Positions 29,350-39,643 of a stretch of 64,000 nt of DNA are shown here, piece after piece. Below the pieces are notes generated by a model that was not told where the DNA came from, did no database searches, and saw only the letters and a list, made by a program, of their open reading frames with translations. The stretch covers positions 1 to 64,000 of the forward strand of contig NZ_JAKGCU010000009.1 in the NCBI RefSeq assembly GCF_021556435.1, in the 5' to 3' direction. The position numbers and the translations under genes were made by a program. The stretch is from Gordonia tangerina. GTDB lineage: Bacteria; Actinomycetota; Actinomycetes; Mycobacteriales; Mycobacteriaceae. The number at the start of each line of letters is the position of its first letter. Within the stretch, counting starts at the first letter, position 1.

Positions 29350-30546
29350 ATGCCGCTCGACAGTTCTTCTCCCCCGGTGCTGCGCGAATCGAGCTCCCGC
29401 CACGTACCGACGCGTGTGAGGTCGAAGTGGTCGAGGAAGAACCCCTATCGGGCGACGGTGGTGGCGAACACCGTGCTGTCCGGTCCGGGTTCGGACAAGG
29501 AGGTCCGCCACATCGTGCTCTCGCTCGGTGACAGCGGGATCGAGTATCAGCCCGGTGATGGCATCAACGTCTGGCCGGTGAACGACCCGGACGTGGTCGC
29601 CCGGATCATCGATCGGTTGGGCGTCGCACCCGACACCCCCGTCGCCGATCGCCGCACCACCCGAGCGCTCTGCGAAGCACTGACCCATGGATACGAGGTC
29701 TGCACCGCGCCGGAAGATCTGCTGCGACTGATCGCGTGCCGGACCGGCAACCCCGAGCTGAACAGCCTTGTCGCCGACGACGTCGCCCGGGATGCCCGCG
29801 ATGCCTGGCTGGCCGGCAAAGACGTCCTCGATCTGCTCGAGGTCGACCGCTCGGTGGTCATCGCCCCCGAGGAACTGATCGCCCAATTGCGTCCACTCGT
29901 GCACCGGCAGTACTCGATCTCGTCGAGTCCGCTGGTGCATGGCTCGACCGTCCACCTGACGATGGCCACTGTGCGTCATGACGGAGCCGACCGACGCCGC
30001 GGCGGCACATGCTCGACCTTCGTCGCCGACCGCCGACCGGCGGGCACCGAGGTCGACGTGTTCGTTTCGGCCAACCGCGCCTTCCGTCTGCCACCCGATG
30101 ACATCAAGGCCATCATGATCGGCCCGGGCACCGGTATCGCGCCGTTCCGCGCATTCCTGCACGAACGTGCGGCCCGCCGGGCCAGCGGTGGCAACTGGCT
30201 GTTCTTCGGCGACAGACACCGCGAACACGATCACATCTACGCCGACGAGATCGAGGGCTTCGTCGCCGACGGCCTGCTGAGCCGCGTCGACCTGGCTTTC
30301 TCCCGTGATCAGGAGCACAAGATCTACGTTCAGGACCGGATGCGGGAACAGGGCGCGGCGCTCTACGCGTGGCTGTCGGAAGGAGCGCACATATACGTCT
30401 GTGGAGACGCGACCCGGATGGCCCCCGATGTCGATACCGCGTTGCTCGACATCATCGCCGAGCACGGCGGGCTGTCGACGACCGCAGCCCACGGCGTCGT
30501 GGACGAACTGCGGCGCACCAAGCGCTACGTGCGCGACGTCTACTGA
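29350..30546 (+). CDS. CysJ-like FAD/NADPH flavoprotein reductase lacking the flavodoxin domain
   Basis: 398 residues from the ATG preceded by GAGG; an earlier in-frame ATG only 6 bp after the iron box is less likely. It has the FAD-binding HRQYSISSSP and GGTCSTFVADRR motifs, and the NADPH-binding MIGPGTGIAPFRAFLHER, FFGDRHREHDHIYADE and YVCGDATRMAPDVDTAL. This is the diflavin reductase module of sulfite reductase alpha subunit or cytochrome P450 reductase without the FMN domain. The acceptor could be a ferredoxin/flavodoxin, a sulfite reductase or a siderophore-bound ferric ion. The iron box upstream points to iron metabolism. It is inserted between rho and rpmE on the opposite strand. Confidence 0.85.
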   Translation: MPLDSSSPPVLRESSSRHVPTRVRSKWSRKNPYRATVVANTVLSGPGSDKEVRHIVLSLGDSGIEYQPGDGINVWPVNDPDVVARIIDRLGVAPDTPVADRRTTRALCEALTHGYEVCTAPEDLLRLIACRTGNPELNSLVADDVARDARDAWLAGKDVLDLLEVDRSVVIAPEELIAQLRPLVHRQYSISSSPLVHGSTVHLTMATVRHDGADRRRGGTCSTFVADRRPAGTEVDVFVSANRAFRLPPDDIKAIMIGPGTGIAPFRAFLHERAARRASGGNWLFFGDRHREHDHIYADEIEGFVADGLLSRVDLAFSRDQEHKIYVQDRMREQGAALYAWLSEGAHIYVCGDATRMAPDVDTALLDIIAEHGGLSTTAAHGVVDELRRTKRYVRDVY

Positions 30547-30560
30547 CGGGCTAGACGACA

Positions 30561-30601
30561 CAGCTGCCGGTTGACGCTTCGATCGCGTCAACCGGCAGCT
30601 G
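30561..30601. terminator. Bidirectional terminator between reductase gene and rho
   Basis: A perfect 17-bp stem (30561-30577 with 30585-30601, core GCTGCCGGTTGACGC) with a 7-nt loop lies between two convergent genes, 15 bp after one stop and 29 bp after the other. It can serve both strands. Confidence 0.8.
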
Positions 30602-30629
30602 TGGTGATCCCTCGCGCCGACGGGTGGGA

Positions 30630-32609
30630 CTAGTCGTCGTTCATCGCTCCCGGCGCGGTCTTCTGGACCTGCATCAGGAACTCCACGTTCGACTTGGTCT
30701 TCTTCAGCTGGCTGATCAACAGGTCGATGGCCTGCTGGGAGTCCAGACCCGACAGCACACGGCGCAGCTTGTGCACGATCTGGAACTCCTCCGGCGACAG
30801 CAGGAGTTCGTCCTTGCGAGTACCGGACGGGTTCACGTCGACCGCGGGGAAGACTCGGCGTTCGGCGATCTTACGATCGAGCTTCAGCTCGGCATTGCCG
30901 GTTCCCTTGAACTCCTCGAAGATGACCGTGTCGCCCGTGGAGCCGGTCTCGACCATCGCCGTCGCGATGATCGTCAGCGATCCGCCGTGCTCGATGTTGC
31001 GTGCCGCGCCGAGGAACCGCTTCGGCGGATAGAGCGCGGTCGAGTCGACACCGCCGGAGAGGATGCGACCCGATGCCGGGGATGCGTTGTTGTAGGCGCG
31101 CCCGAGTCGGGTGATCGAGTCGAGCAGCACCACCACGTCTTTGCCGTTCTCCACCAGCCGCTTGGCACGCTCGATCGCGAGTTCGGCGACCGACGTGTGA
31201 TCTGACGGCGGACGGTCGAACGTCGACGCGATGACCTCGCCCTTCACCGAGCGCTGCATGTCGGTGACCTCTTCGGGACGCTCGTCGACGAGCACCACCA
31301 TCAGATGGCATTCCGGGTTGTTGATGGTGATCGCGTTCGCGACGTCCTGCAGAATCGTCGTCTTGCCTGCCTTCGGCGGCGACACGATCAGCGCACGTTG
31401 TCCCTTGCCGATGGGCATTATCAGGTCGATGACCCGGGTGTCGAGCCGCTCGGGGGTGGTCTCCAGACGCAGCCGCTGATTAGGGTACAGCGGCGTCAGT
31501 TTGCCGAACTCGGGGCGCTTCTTCGCGGTGTCGATGTCGGTGCCGTTCACCGAGTCCAACCGGACGAGCGGGTTGAACTTCTGGCGCTGGTTGGGCTGCT
31601 CGCCCTCGCGGGGCACCTTGACCGCACCGGTAATGGCGTCACCCCGGCGCAGGCCGTTCTTCCGGACCATGTTCATCGATACGTACACGTCGTTCGCACC
31701 CGCGAGATAGCCCGAAGTACGCACGAATGCGTAGTTGTCGAGCACGTCGAGGATGCCGGCGACGGGCTGCAGCACATCGTCCTCGGAGACCTGGGGTTCC
31801 GCACCGCCCGACGAGTCACGGTCACGCCCGCGGCGACGTTCCCGGAACCGGCGTCCCCGCCGGCCGCGGCCGCTGCCGTCTCCGTCACCGTCGTCGTCGC
31901 GGTTGTTGCGCTGATCCCGGTTGTTCTGACCACCCTGGTTGCCCTGGCCGTCCCGGTTGTCGCGCTGGTTGTTGTTGTCGCGGCCGCCCTGCGAGTCCCG
32001 GTTCTGGTTCCGGTTGGGGCTGTTCTGATTGCGGTTGCGCCCGCGATTGCGCTGGTCATCACCGGATTCGTCAGCGCCGGCGGTGGGTGCGGCCTCGGCG
32101 TCCTTGGGTCGCTTCGACTCGGCGTCGGTCGACTTCGCGGCGACCTCCCCATTGCCCGCCGCCGTGTCGGCGGTGGCCTCGCTACCCGATTCCTCGGCTG
32201 CAGCGCGAGCGCGTCGACGACCCCGCGCCGGGGTCTCGCCGTCCTTCACCGCAAGCTGGTCGGAGTCGGACTCGGTGCTGGTCGGCGCCTCGGCCTTGGG
32301 ACGACGTCCCCGCCCCTTGGCCGGCGCCGACTCTTCCTCGGCGAGGCTCAACTGAGCCGACTCACCCTTCTGGGCTGCGCCGGAGGAGGCCTGACGTTCC
32401 TTGATGGCGGCGATCAGGTCGCCCTTGCGCATACCGGAGGTGCCCTTGATGCCGAGTTCACCGGCGAGTGCACGTAGCTCTGTGAGCACCATCCCGGACA
32501 GCCCACTACGGGCGCGGGTCGAGGAGCCACGTGTGGTCGAACTCACCGCAGGCGAGGAATCCTCGCTGTTCGAGGATGCTGGTGCGGTGATCAGGTCCGT
32601 TTCCGTCAC
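30630..32609 (-). CDS. rho: Transcription termination factor Rho with long Asn/Arg-rich insertion
   Basis: 659 residues from a GTG with AAAGGA 5 nt upstream. Rho_N domain is at about 35-75 (GMVLTELRALAGELGIKGTSGMRKGDLIAAIKE in two halves). A disordered acidic/basic region follows, including an Asn/Arg/Gln/Gly-rich stretch (about 185-270, with units such as NRNQNSPNRNQNRD and RDNNNQRDNRDGQGNQGG). Then the cold-shock RNA-binding domain, Walker A VSPPKAGKTT, the Q/R loop regions SGGVDSTALYPPKRFLG and the RNA-translocating motor. Rho ends untranslated transcripts. Insertions here are typical of high-GC Actinobacteria, but the composition is notably prion-like. Confidence 0.97.
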   Translation of the reverse strand: MTETDLITAPASSNSEDSSPAVSSTTRGSSTRARSGLSGMVLTELRALAGELGIKGTSGMRKGDLIAAIKERQASSGAAQKGESAQLSLAEEESAPAKGRGRRPKAEAPTSTESDSDQLAVKDGETPARGRRRARAAAEESGSEATADTAAGNGEVAAKSTDAESKRPKDAEAAPTAGADESGDDQRNRGRNRNQNSPNRNQNRDSQGGRDNNNQRDNRDGQGNQGGQNNRDQRNNRDDDGDGDGSGRGRRGRRFRERRRGRDRDSSGGAEPQVSEDDVLQPVAGILDVLDNYAFVRTSGYLAGANDVYVSMNMVRKNGLRRGDAITGAVKVPREGEQPNQRQKFNPLVRLDSVNGTDIDTAKKRPEFGKLTPLYPNQRLRLETTPERLDTRVIDLIMPIGKGQRALIVSPPKAGKTTILQDVANAITINNPECHLMVVLVDERPEEVTDMQRSVKGEVIASTFDRPPSDHTSVAELAIERAKRLVENGKDVVVLLDSITRLGRAYNNASPASGRILSGGVDSTALYPPKRFLGAARNIEHGGSLTIIATAMVETGSTGDTVIFEEFKGTGNAELKLDRKIAERRVFPAVDVNPSGTRKDELLLSPEEFQIVHKLRRVLSGLDSQQAIDLLISQLKKTKSNVEFLMQVQKTAPGAMNDD

Positions 32610-33032
32610 GGATGTCCTTTCGTTCCCCCGAGCAGAGCGTGGGCTCGCCGGGGTTCCTTTGTCACCCCGCCGCATTCGGCGGGCTTCGTCCCCGTCGGAG
32701 ATGTCCCTGGGATTCTCCTCAGAAGACGGTCAGAAGAAATGTGGTCCGCTCCGGTGTGTCCGATGGACGTGCTCGGCGACTCCTGACAGAAGATCATGCG
32801 ACCGGCACCGGGCCAGCAGCCTGGATCGTAGATCGGAGAGGAGCACGGCAAGACAAGCCTGCGCGGCTAGACCCGTTCATCGTAACTCGTCCGGATGATA
32901 CGGGCAACATACCGACGGTTCCAATTCTTCCCGATGCCCCACAGCTCGCTCATGCGCGACGACCCGAGTCGTCTCTGTCGGCACAACCGCATCGGACGCG
33001 CGTCGGATCGGACACGCATCGGATGTAGGGCC
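32610..33032 (-). promoter_or_regulatory. rho leader and promoter region (423 bp without a gene)
   Basis: No convincing coding sequence is present. A good minus-strand promoter match is TTGGAA (32924-32919) and TATCAT (32900-32895) with 18-bp spacing, which would give an untranslated leader of about 280 nt before the rho GTG. Long leaders fit the known autoregulation of rho genes. A cluster of CGCATCGGA-like imperfect repeats (32987-33024) lies next to the thrB stop codon. An 81-codon minus frame inside the leader has no family resemblance. Confidence 0.45.
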
Positions 33033-33992
33033 TCAGGATGGCCGCGTGATCTCGACTCCCCCGGCGATGGCCACCGTCGACGGTACGTATCCGGAAGCAA
33101 GCGCGATGTCGCGCGCGTCTGCGGGAACCGGTCCGGCCGACAACACGAGCACGGTGGGCCCAGCGCCGGAGACGGTCGCAGCCAGGCCACGTGCGCGCAG
33201 TTGCGCAACGAGGCCGGCGGTGGGGGCCATCGCGTCGGCCCGGTAGTCCTGATGCAGTCGATCCTCGGTGGCGGCGAACAATGCCGTGGGATCGGAGGTG
33301 AGCGCCACCACGGCCAACGCCGCACGGCTGACGTTGAACACCGCATCGCGTCGCGGCACCGATTCCGGCAGCAGGCCACGCGTCACCGAGGTCGACGACT
33401 CGGTATCGGGCACGAACACCGTCGCAGTGATGTCCGGGTGCACCACCAGTCGTCGTGCGCGGTAGCGGTTCTGGTGGGCCCCATGTTCGATCCAGGTCAC
33501 CACGGCCGAACCGAGCACACTTGCGGCCGCATTGTCCGGGTGTCCTTCGAATTCCGAGGACAGCTGCACCATCTCGTCGGCGTCGAAGGCGTCGCGCACC
33601 CCCGCACCTTCCAACAGGCCCGAGGCCGCGGCGAGACCGGAGACGGCCGCGGCCGCCGAGGACCCCAATCCGCGTGAATGCGGAATCGCGTTGACACACC
33701 GCAGCTTCAACCCACCGGCCACCGCACCTGCCGCATCGAGGCCGCGGAAGATGGCGCGCGCCACCAGATGTGAGGCGTCACGCGGGACCTCCAGGGCGGC
33801 TTCGCCGATCACCTCGACTTCGACCCCGGATGCGGTCGTCTCCACGATCAGTTCGTCGTAGATCCCCAGCGCCACGCCCAGGCAGTCGAATCCCGGCCCC
33901 AGGTTCGCGCTCGACGCGGGAACCCGCACGCGCACCGAAATTCCTTCGGGGATCAGCACTCTGGCGTCACTGACGGCCGTCTCATCGGTCAT
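33033..33992 (-). CDS. thrB: Homoserine kinase
   Basis: 319 residues. GHMP-kinase motifs are present: VRVPASSANLGPGFDCLGVAL, the ATP-binding IPHSRGLGSSAAAAVSGLAAA, and the C-terminal ATVSGAGPTVLVL. It phosphorylates homoserine for threonine synthesis. I start at the ATG giving MTDETAV; an in-frame ATG 42 bp earlier overlaps the end of thrC. No strong ribosome-binding site distinguishes them. It is the last gene of hom-thrC-thrB. Confidence 0.95.
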   Translation of the reverse strand: MTDETAVSDARVLIPEGISVRVRVPASSANLGPGFDCLGVALGIYDELIVETTASGVEVEVIGEAALEVPRDASHLVARAIFRGLDAAGAVAGGLKLRCVNAIPHSRGLGSSAAAAVSGLAAASGLLEGAGVRDAFDADEMVQLSSEFEGHPDNAAASVLGSAVVTWIEHGAHQNRYRARRLVVHPDITATVFVPDTESSTSVTRGLLPESVPRRDAVFNVSRAALAVVALTSDPTALFAATEDRLHQDYRADAMAPTAGLVAQLRARGLAATVSGAGPTVLVLSAGPVPADARDIALASGYVPSTVAIAGGVEITRPS

Positions 33993-34014
33993 CGCGGTGT
34001 CCACACCCGGGGAC

Positions 34015-35094
34015 TCAGCGGACACCGAGCGCATCGGCCACGGCCACCGGGTCCACGGGGATCGCCTCCACTTCCGGCATCCCGGACAGCGCGGTGTCCG
34101 GATCCTTGAGACCGTTACCGGTCACCGTGCAGACCACCGTCGAGCCGGCCGCGACCCAGCCGTCGGCGCGTGCGGCGAGCAGACCTGCGACACCGGCCGC
34201 CGATGCCGGCTCCACGAACACACCCTCGCGCCCGGCGATGAGACGATAGGCCTCGAGCAGCTTCTCGTCGGTGGCGGCCCGGAACTGTCCGGAGGATTCC
34301 TCCTTGGCGGCGACCGCCTGGTTCCAGCTCGCCGGCGAACCGATCCGGATGGCGGTGGCGATGGTCTCCGGCTCCTTGACCGGTGCACCATCGACCAACG
34401 GCGCGGCCCCGGCGGCCTGCACACCCAGCATGCGCGGTACCGACCCACTCACACCGTCGCGGTGGTACTCGGTGTAGCCCTTCCAGTACGCGGTGATGTT
34501 GCCCGCATTGCCCACCGGAAGCGCGTGGACGTCGGGAGCGCGACCGAGCACGTCGACGATCTCGAACGCGGCGGTCTTCTGCCCCTCGATCCGGGACGGG
34601 TTGACCGAATTGACCAGTTCGATCTCGCCGAACTCGGCGGTCGCCTTACGTGCGAGCTCCAGGCAGTCGTCGAAGTTGCCCTGGACCTGGATGATCTTGG
34701 CACCGTGCATGACGGCCTGCGCAAGCTTGCCCATCGCGATCTTGCCCTCGGGGATCAGCACCGCGCAGGTGATCCCGGCCCGCGTGGCGTATGCGGCAGC
34801 CGACGCCGAGGTGTTGCCGGTCGATGCGCACAACACGGCGGTCTTGCCGTTGTTGACCGCGGTACTGACGGCCATGGTCATCCCGCGGTCTTTGAACGAC
34901 CCGGTCGGGTTGAGCCCCTCGACCTTGAGGTACACCTCGCAGTCGGTGATCTCCGACAGGTGCGGCGCGGCGATGAGCGGCGTCCCACCCTCCAGCAGGG
35001 TGACGACGCGCCAGTCGTCACCGACCGGGAGTCGATCACGGTAGGCCTCGATCAATCCGGGCCACTGCCGGTGCACCGGGGTCACGTCAGTCAT
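34015..35094 (-). CDS. thrC: Threonine synthase
   Basis: 359 residues from the ATG with AAGGA upstream; 22 codons more are open but unrelated. The PLP Lys lies in [15 protein letters not shown], the phosphate-binding loop is [15 protein letters not shown], and [15 protein letters not shown] is the substrate loop. It converts O-phosphohomoserine to threonine. It overlaps hom by 8 bp. Confidence 0.96.
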   Translation of the reverse strand: MTDVTPVHRQWPGLIEAYRDRLPVGDDWRVVTLLEGGTPLIAAPHLSEITDCEVYLKVEGLNPTGSFKDRGMTMAVSTAVNNGKTAVLCASTGNTSASAAAYATRAGITCAVLIPEGKIAMGKLAQAVMHGAKIIQVQGNFDDCLELARKATAEFGEIELVNSVNPSRIEGQKTAAFEIVDVLGRAPDVHALPVGNAGNITAYWKGYTEYHRDGVSGSVPRMLGVQAAGAAPLVDGAPVKEPETIATAIRIGSPASWNQAVAAKEESSGQFRAATDEKLLEAYRLIAGREGVFVEPASAAGVAGLLAARADGWVAAGSTVVCTVTGNGLKDPDTALSGMPEVEAIPVDPVAVADALGVR

Positions 35095-36397
35095 CGGTTC
35101 CTTCCAATCGCAGAACGCTCGACACTTTGAGCACTGCATCCATGTCTTCGAGTGCGGCAACGCATTCCGATTGCGCCCGGTCGGGTGCGCGATGCGTCAT
35201 CAGGATCAGCCGCGCGTCGTCGCCGGCACCCTCCTGCCGGACCGCGGCGATCGAGACCGACCGCTTGGTGAACTCGCCGGCGACTTGCGCCAGCACCCCG
35301 GCCCGGTCGGCCACCTTCATCGAGATGTAGTAGCGCGTCGGCACATCGTCGACCGGCGCGATCGGGAGCGACGCGTACGTCGACTCCAGCGGGCCGCGAC
35401 CACCGTGCACCTTGTTGCGCGCCGCCATCACCATGTCGCCCAACACCGCCGACGCGGTGGGTGCGCCACCGGCACCCTGACCGTAGAACATCAGTCGCCC
35501 GGCGTTCTCGGCTTCCACCACAACCGCGTTGAACGCTCCGCTGACGGTGGCCAACGGGTGGGTCAGCGGAATCAGGGCCGGGTACACGCGCGCCGAGATC
35601 CGCTGCCGCCCGTCCGCGTCGTGGACGCGCTCACAGATCGACAGCAGCTTGACCGTGCAATCGAACTTCTTCGCCGCGACCAGGTCGGCCGCGGAGACCG
35701 AGGTGATGCCCTCGCGGTGCACGTCGGCCGCGGTGACCCGGGTATGGAAGGCGATGGACGCGAGGATGGCCGCCTTGGCGGCGGCATCGTAGCCCTCCAC
35801 GTCGGCCGTCGGGTCGGCCTCCGCGTATCCGAGTCGGCCGGCCTCGGCCAGGGTGTCGGCGTAGTCGGCGCCCGTCTCGTCCATCGCACTGAGGATGAAG
35901 TTGGTGGTGCCGTTCACGATTCCGGCCACCCGTTCGACGGTGTCACCGGCCAGCGACTGCATCAGCGGGCGCACCACCGGGATCGCGCCGGCGACGGCTG
36001 CCTCGAAGTACAGATCCACCTTCGCATCGGCTGCCGCGGTGGCGAGTTCGCCGGTGTACTCGGCCAACAGCGCCTTGTTCGCGGTGACCACCGACTTGCC
36101 GTGCTCCAGTGCCGTACGGATGAGACCGCGGGCCGGGTCGATCCCGCCCATGAGTTCCACCACGATGTCCACGTCGTCGCGGGCCACCAGCGCGTCCGGA
36201 TCGTCGGTCAGCAGCTCCTGGGCGACCTTGCGGGGTTTGCTCAGGTCGCGCACCGCCACGCCGCGCAACTCCACCGGCGCACCCACGCGGGATCGCAGAT
36301 CATCGGCATTGTCGGCGATGATGCGCACCACTTCGGCACCTACATTTCCCATGCCGAGCACGGCCACGCCGATGGTGCGATCTGGGGTCGGGTTCAT
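35087..36397 (-). CDS. hom: Homoserine dehydrogenase with ACT domain
   Basis: 436 residues. N-terminal Rossmann fold [16 protein letters not shown], then the catalytic region [25 protein letters not shown]-like (here [31 protein letters not shown]), and a C-terminal ACT domain (about 350-430, [21 protein letters not shown]) that binds threonine for feedback control in this family. It supplies homoserine for threonine and methionine. It overlaps lysA as ATGA. Confidence 0.97.
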   Translation of the reverse strand: MNPTPDRTIGVAVLGMGNVGAEVVRIIADNADDLRSRVGAPVELRGVAVRDLSKPRKVAQELLTDDPDALVARDDVDIVVELMGGIDPARGLIRTALEHGKSVVTANKALLAEYTGELATAAADAKVDLYFEAAVAGAIPVVRPLMQSLAGDTVERVAGIVNGTTNFILSAMDETGADYADTLAEAGRLGYAEADPTADVEGYDAAAKAAILASIAFHTRVTAADVHREGITSVSAADLVAAKKFDCTVKLLSICERVHDADGRQRISARVYPALIPLTHPLATVSGAFNAVVVEAENAGRLMFYGQGAGGAPTASAVLGDMVMAARNKVHGGRGPLESTYASLPIAPVDDVPTRYYISMKVADRAGVLAQVAGEFTKRSVSIAAVRQEGAGDDARLILMTHRAPDRAQSECVAALEDMDAVLKVSSVLRLEGTDD

Positions 36398-37815
36398 TCG
36401 GTCACCTCCAAGGCGAGGAAGTCGTCGATGGTCTCACGGCGCAACATCATTCGGGCCGATCCGGCGCGCACCGAGGTCACTGCGGGACGCAACACCATGT
36501 TGTAGCGGCTCGACATCGAATAGCAGTACGCCCCGGTTGCGGCGACGGCGACGAGGTCGCCCGGACCGACATCGCCCGGCAGCCAACAGTCCTTGATCAC
36601 GATATCGCCGCTCTCGCAGTGTTTACCGACCACCCGACTGACCACTGCGGGCGCCTCGGAGACCCGCGACACCAGGCGAATGTCGTATTCGGCCTGATAC
36701 AGCCCGGTCCTGATGTTGTCACTCATGCCACCGTCGACGGAGACGTATCGGCGGGTGAGGTTCTTGCCGACCGTCACATCCTTGACCGTGCCCACGCGGT
36801 ACAGGGTGACCGTCCCGGGTCCGGCGATCGCGCGACCCGGCTCCACGGCGAGGGTGGGCATCGGGAGGCCGACGGCGGCCGACTCGCGCCGCACGATGTC
36901 GGCGAGAGTCTCCGCGACGTCACCGATCGGCAGCGGGTCGTCCTCCGGGAGATACGAGATACCCAGTCCGCCACCGAGATCGACGATCGACAGCTGGGAC
37001 GTCTTGTCGACACCGAATTCGGCGACGACGTCTTTGAGCAGGCCCAAGACGCGGTGGGCAGCGACCTCGAAGCCGTCCATGTCGAAGATCTGCGAGCCGA
37101 TGTGGCTGTGCAGACCCACCAGGCGCAGGTTGTCGGTGGCGAAGACCCGGCGCACGGCCGCCATCGCCACTCCCCCGGCAAGCGCAAACCCGAATTTCTG
37201 GTCGTCGTGCGCGGTCGAGATGAACTCGTGGGTGTGGGCCTCCACACCCACGGTGACCCGGACGAGTACATCGGCGACCACCCCGCGCGCACCGGCGAGC
37301 TCGTCGAGCCGCTCGATCTCGACCATCGAATCGAGAACGATGTGCCCGACTCCCATGTCGAGTGCCAGCGCCAGTTCCTCGACGCTCTTGTTGTTGCCGT
37401 GCAGGGCGATTCGCTCCGGCGGGAAACCGGCGTGCCGGGCGATGGCCAACTCACCGCCGGTGCACACGTCCAGCGACAGCCCCTCCTCGTCCACCCACCG
37501 GGCGATCTGGGTACTCAGGAAGGCTTTCGACGCGTAGTGCACGCGGCCGTAGGGGCCGAACGCCGCGAGCATGTCGGCGCAGCGGGATCGAAAGTCCGCC
37601 TCGTCGACGATGAACAGCGGAGTGCCGTAGGTGTCGGCGAGTTGCGCCACGCCGACTCCGGCGATCTCGACCTCACCGGTGTCGCGACGCGCAGCATTGC
37701 GCGGCCACACGTGCGCCGGGATCTTCGCGAGTTCGGCGGGGTCGCTGGGCCGCTCGGCGAGATGCGGTGCGGCCAACATCTCGGCATGCCGGGGTCCGGC
37801 GGGGTGCGCGTTCAC
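36394..37815 (-). CDS. lysA: Diaminopimelate decarboxylase
   Basis: 473 residues from a GTG that overlaps the argS stop codon (GTGA). The PLP Lys is in [20 protein letters not shown] and GGGLGISY are the conserved phosphate-binding segments, and [11 protein letters not shown] contains the Cys of the active site from the second subunit. It makes L-lysine from meso-DAP. The N-terminal 30 residues form the usual actinobacterial extension with HVWPRNAAR. Confidence 0.96.
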   Translation of the reverse strand: MNAHPAGPRHAEMLAAPHLAERPSDPAELAKIPAHVWPRNAARRDTGEVEIAGVGVAQLADTYGTPLFIVDEADFRSRCADMLAAFGPYGRVHYASKAFLSTQIARWVDEEGLSLDVCTGGELAIARHAGFPPERIALHGNNKSVEELALALDMGVGHIVLDSMVEIERLDELAGARGVVADVLVRVTVGVEAHTHEFISTAHDDQKFGFALAGGVAMAAVRRVFATDNLRLVGLHSHIGSQIFDMDGFEVAAHRVLGLLKDVVAEFGVDKTSQLSIVDLGGGLGISYLPEDDPLPIGDVAETLADIVRRESAAVGLPMPTLAVEPGRAIAGPGTVTLYRVGTVKDVTVGKNLTRRYVSVDGGMSDNIRTGLYQAEYDIRLVSRVSEAPAVVSRVVGKHCESGDIVIKDCWLPGDVGPGDLVAVAATGAYCYSMSSRYNMVLRPAVTSVRAGSARMMLRRETIDDFLALEVTE

Positions 37816-39464
37816 ATCCGCTCCGGTGCGCTGACGCCGACCAGGTCGAGCCCGTTGGCGATCACCTGACGGGTCGCATCGCACAACGCCAGCCGCGCGG
37901 CGTGGATGTCGGCGGCGGGTTCGTCGCCCTGCGGGAGCACACGGCACCGGGCGTAGAACCGGTGATAGGCGCCGGCGAGACTCTCCAGGTACCGACAGAT
38001 CCGATGTGGTTCACGCAGTTCCGCGGCGGTCGCCACCACCTCGTCGAAGTCGCCGATGGTGCGGATCAGGTCGCCTTCGGCGGGGTCGTCGAGCAGATCC
38101 AGATGCGAGGTCGACATCGTCAACCCCAGATCGGCGGCGTTGCGCGACAACGCCGACAACCGGGCGTGTGCGTATTGCACGTAGTACACCGGATTGTCGT
38201 TGGACTGCTTGCGCAGCAAGTCGAGGTCGATGTCGATGTTGACGTCGACCGACGAGCGGATCAGCGCATATCGTGCGGCGTCGGTTCCCACCGCGTCGAC
38301 GAGGTCGTCGAGGGTGATGACGGTGCCCGCCCGCTTGCTCATGCGCACCGGTGTGCCGTCGCGGACCAGATTGACCATCTGGCCGATGAGCACCTCGACG
38401 CTCGCCGGGTCGTCACCGAGCGCCGCCGCCGCGGCCTTCAATCGGCTGATGTAGCCGTGATGATCGGCGCCGAGCATGTAGATGCAGAGGTCGAAGCCGC
38501 GGTTGCGCTTGTCCTTGTAGTACGCGATGTCACCGGCGATATAGGCGGCGTCGCCGTCGCTCTTGATGACCACGCGGTCTTTGTCGTCGCCGAAGTCGCT
38601 GGACCGCAGCCACCAGGCGCCGTCGGCCTCGTAGAGGTTGCCGTTGGCCTTCAACTCGCCGATACACTCGTCGACCAGCCCGGACGTGAACATCTTGTTC
38701 TCGTGGGTGTAGACGTCGAAGTCGGTGCCGAAGTCGTGCAGGCTGGTCTTGATGTGGTCGAACATCGACTCGACCCCGACGGACCGGAACGTCTCGAGCC
38801 GCTGCGCATCGGGCTGGTCGAGCACATCAGGCACCTGCGCGAGAACATAGGCCGCGATCTCGGCGATGTAGTCGCCGGCATAGCCGTCCTCCGGGGTGGC
38901 CTCCCCACGTGCCGACGCCTCCAGTGAACGGGCGAAGCGATCGATCTGCGTGCCGTGATCGTTGAAGTAGTACTCGCGGGTGACCGCGGCGCCGCGTGCC
39001 GCGAGTACTCTGCCGAGGGCGTCGCCGACAGCCGCCCACCGGGTGCCGCCCAGATGGATGGGCCCGGTCGGATTGGCCGACACGAACTCGAGGTTGATGC
39101 GTCGTCCGGCGAGATCGTCGCCCCGGCCGTAGCCCGCGGCACTGTCCAACACCGAGGCGACCACGGAATTCTGCGCGGCTGCCGCCAGCCAGATGTTCAC
39201 AAAGCCCGGCCCGGCGACCTCGGCTTTCGCGATGCCGTCGGTAGCGGCGAACGCGTCGGCCAGCCAGCCGGCGAGGTCGCGCGGTGCCACACCGAGCTTT
39301 TTGCCGAGCCGCAGCGCGATGTTGGTCGCATAATCGCCGTGGTCAGCGTGGCGCGGCCGCTCGACCACGACGGATTCGGGCACGGCCGCATCATCGAGCC
39401 CGCGGTCGCGGACGACGGTCACGGTCACCGTGCGCAGCAGCGCAGCGAGGTCGGCGGGAGTCAC
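37812..39464 (-). CDS. argS: Arginyl-tRNA synthetase
   Basis: 550 residues. The class I HIGH-like motif is in [23 protein letters not shown] (HLGG), and the KMSKR-like motif is [18 protein letters not shown]. The C-terminal DALR anticodon-binding domain ([16 protein letters not shown]) is complete. It begins the argS-lysA-hom-thrC-thrB run and is divergent from the DUF3105 gene 179 bp away. Confidence 0.97.
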   Translation of the reverse strand: MTPADLAALLRTVTVTVVRDRGLDDAAVPESVVVERPRHADHGDYATNIALRLGKKLGVAPRDLAGWLADAFAATDGIAKAEVAGPGFVNIWLAAAAQNSVVASVLDSAAGYGRGDDLAGRRINLEFVSANPTGPIHLGGTRWAAVGDALGRVLAARGAAVTREYYFNDHGTQIDRFARSLEASARGEATPEDGYAGDYIAEIAAYVLAQVPDVLDQPDAQRLETFRSVGVESMFDHIKTSLHDFGTDFDVYTHENKMFTSGLVDECIGELKANGNLYEADGAWWLRSSDFGDDKDRVVIKSDGDAAYIAGDIAYYKDKRNRGFDLCIYMLGADHHGYISRLKAAAAALGDDPASVEVLIGQMVNLVRDGTPVRMSKRAGTVITLDDLVDAVGTDAARYALIRSSVDVNIDIDLDLLRKQSNDNPVYYVQYAHARLSALSRNAADLGLTMSTSHLDLLDDPAEGDLIRTIGDFDEVVATAAELREPHRICRYLESLAGAYHRFYARCRVLPQGDEPAADIHAARLALCDATRQVIANGLDLVGVSAPERM

Positions 39465-39643
39465 GGAACATCATCCTATTGGCCCATGTCCCCGCAGGGA
39501 TAATCGCCTCCGCCTGCCCGGCGTGCGCGTGGGCGAAAACCGGCATTTCCGACGTTGCGTAGACTGGCCGTCGCTGTGCCGATCTCCCCGCCGCCGCGGG
39601 GAGATCGACGTTCGGCGGCGAATGAGATCGGTGAAAGAGAGCT

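Noticed and set aside
29242-30591. 449-codon minus-strand open frame opposite the flavin reductase
   Set aside because: It is the antisense shadow of a clear flavoprotein gene; no family resemblance and composition typical of high-GC shadows.
32606-32851. 81-codon minus frame in the rho leader
   Set aside because: No ribosome-binding site, no known relatives, sequence overlaps the rho start region; likely spurious.
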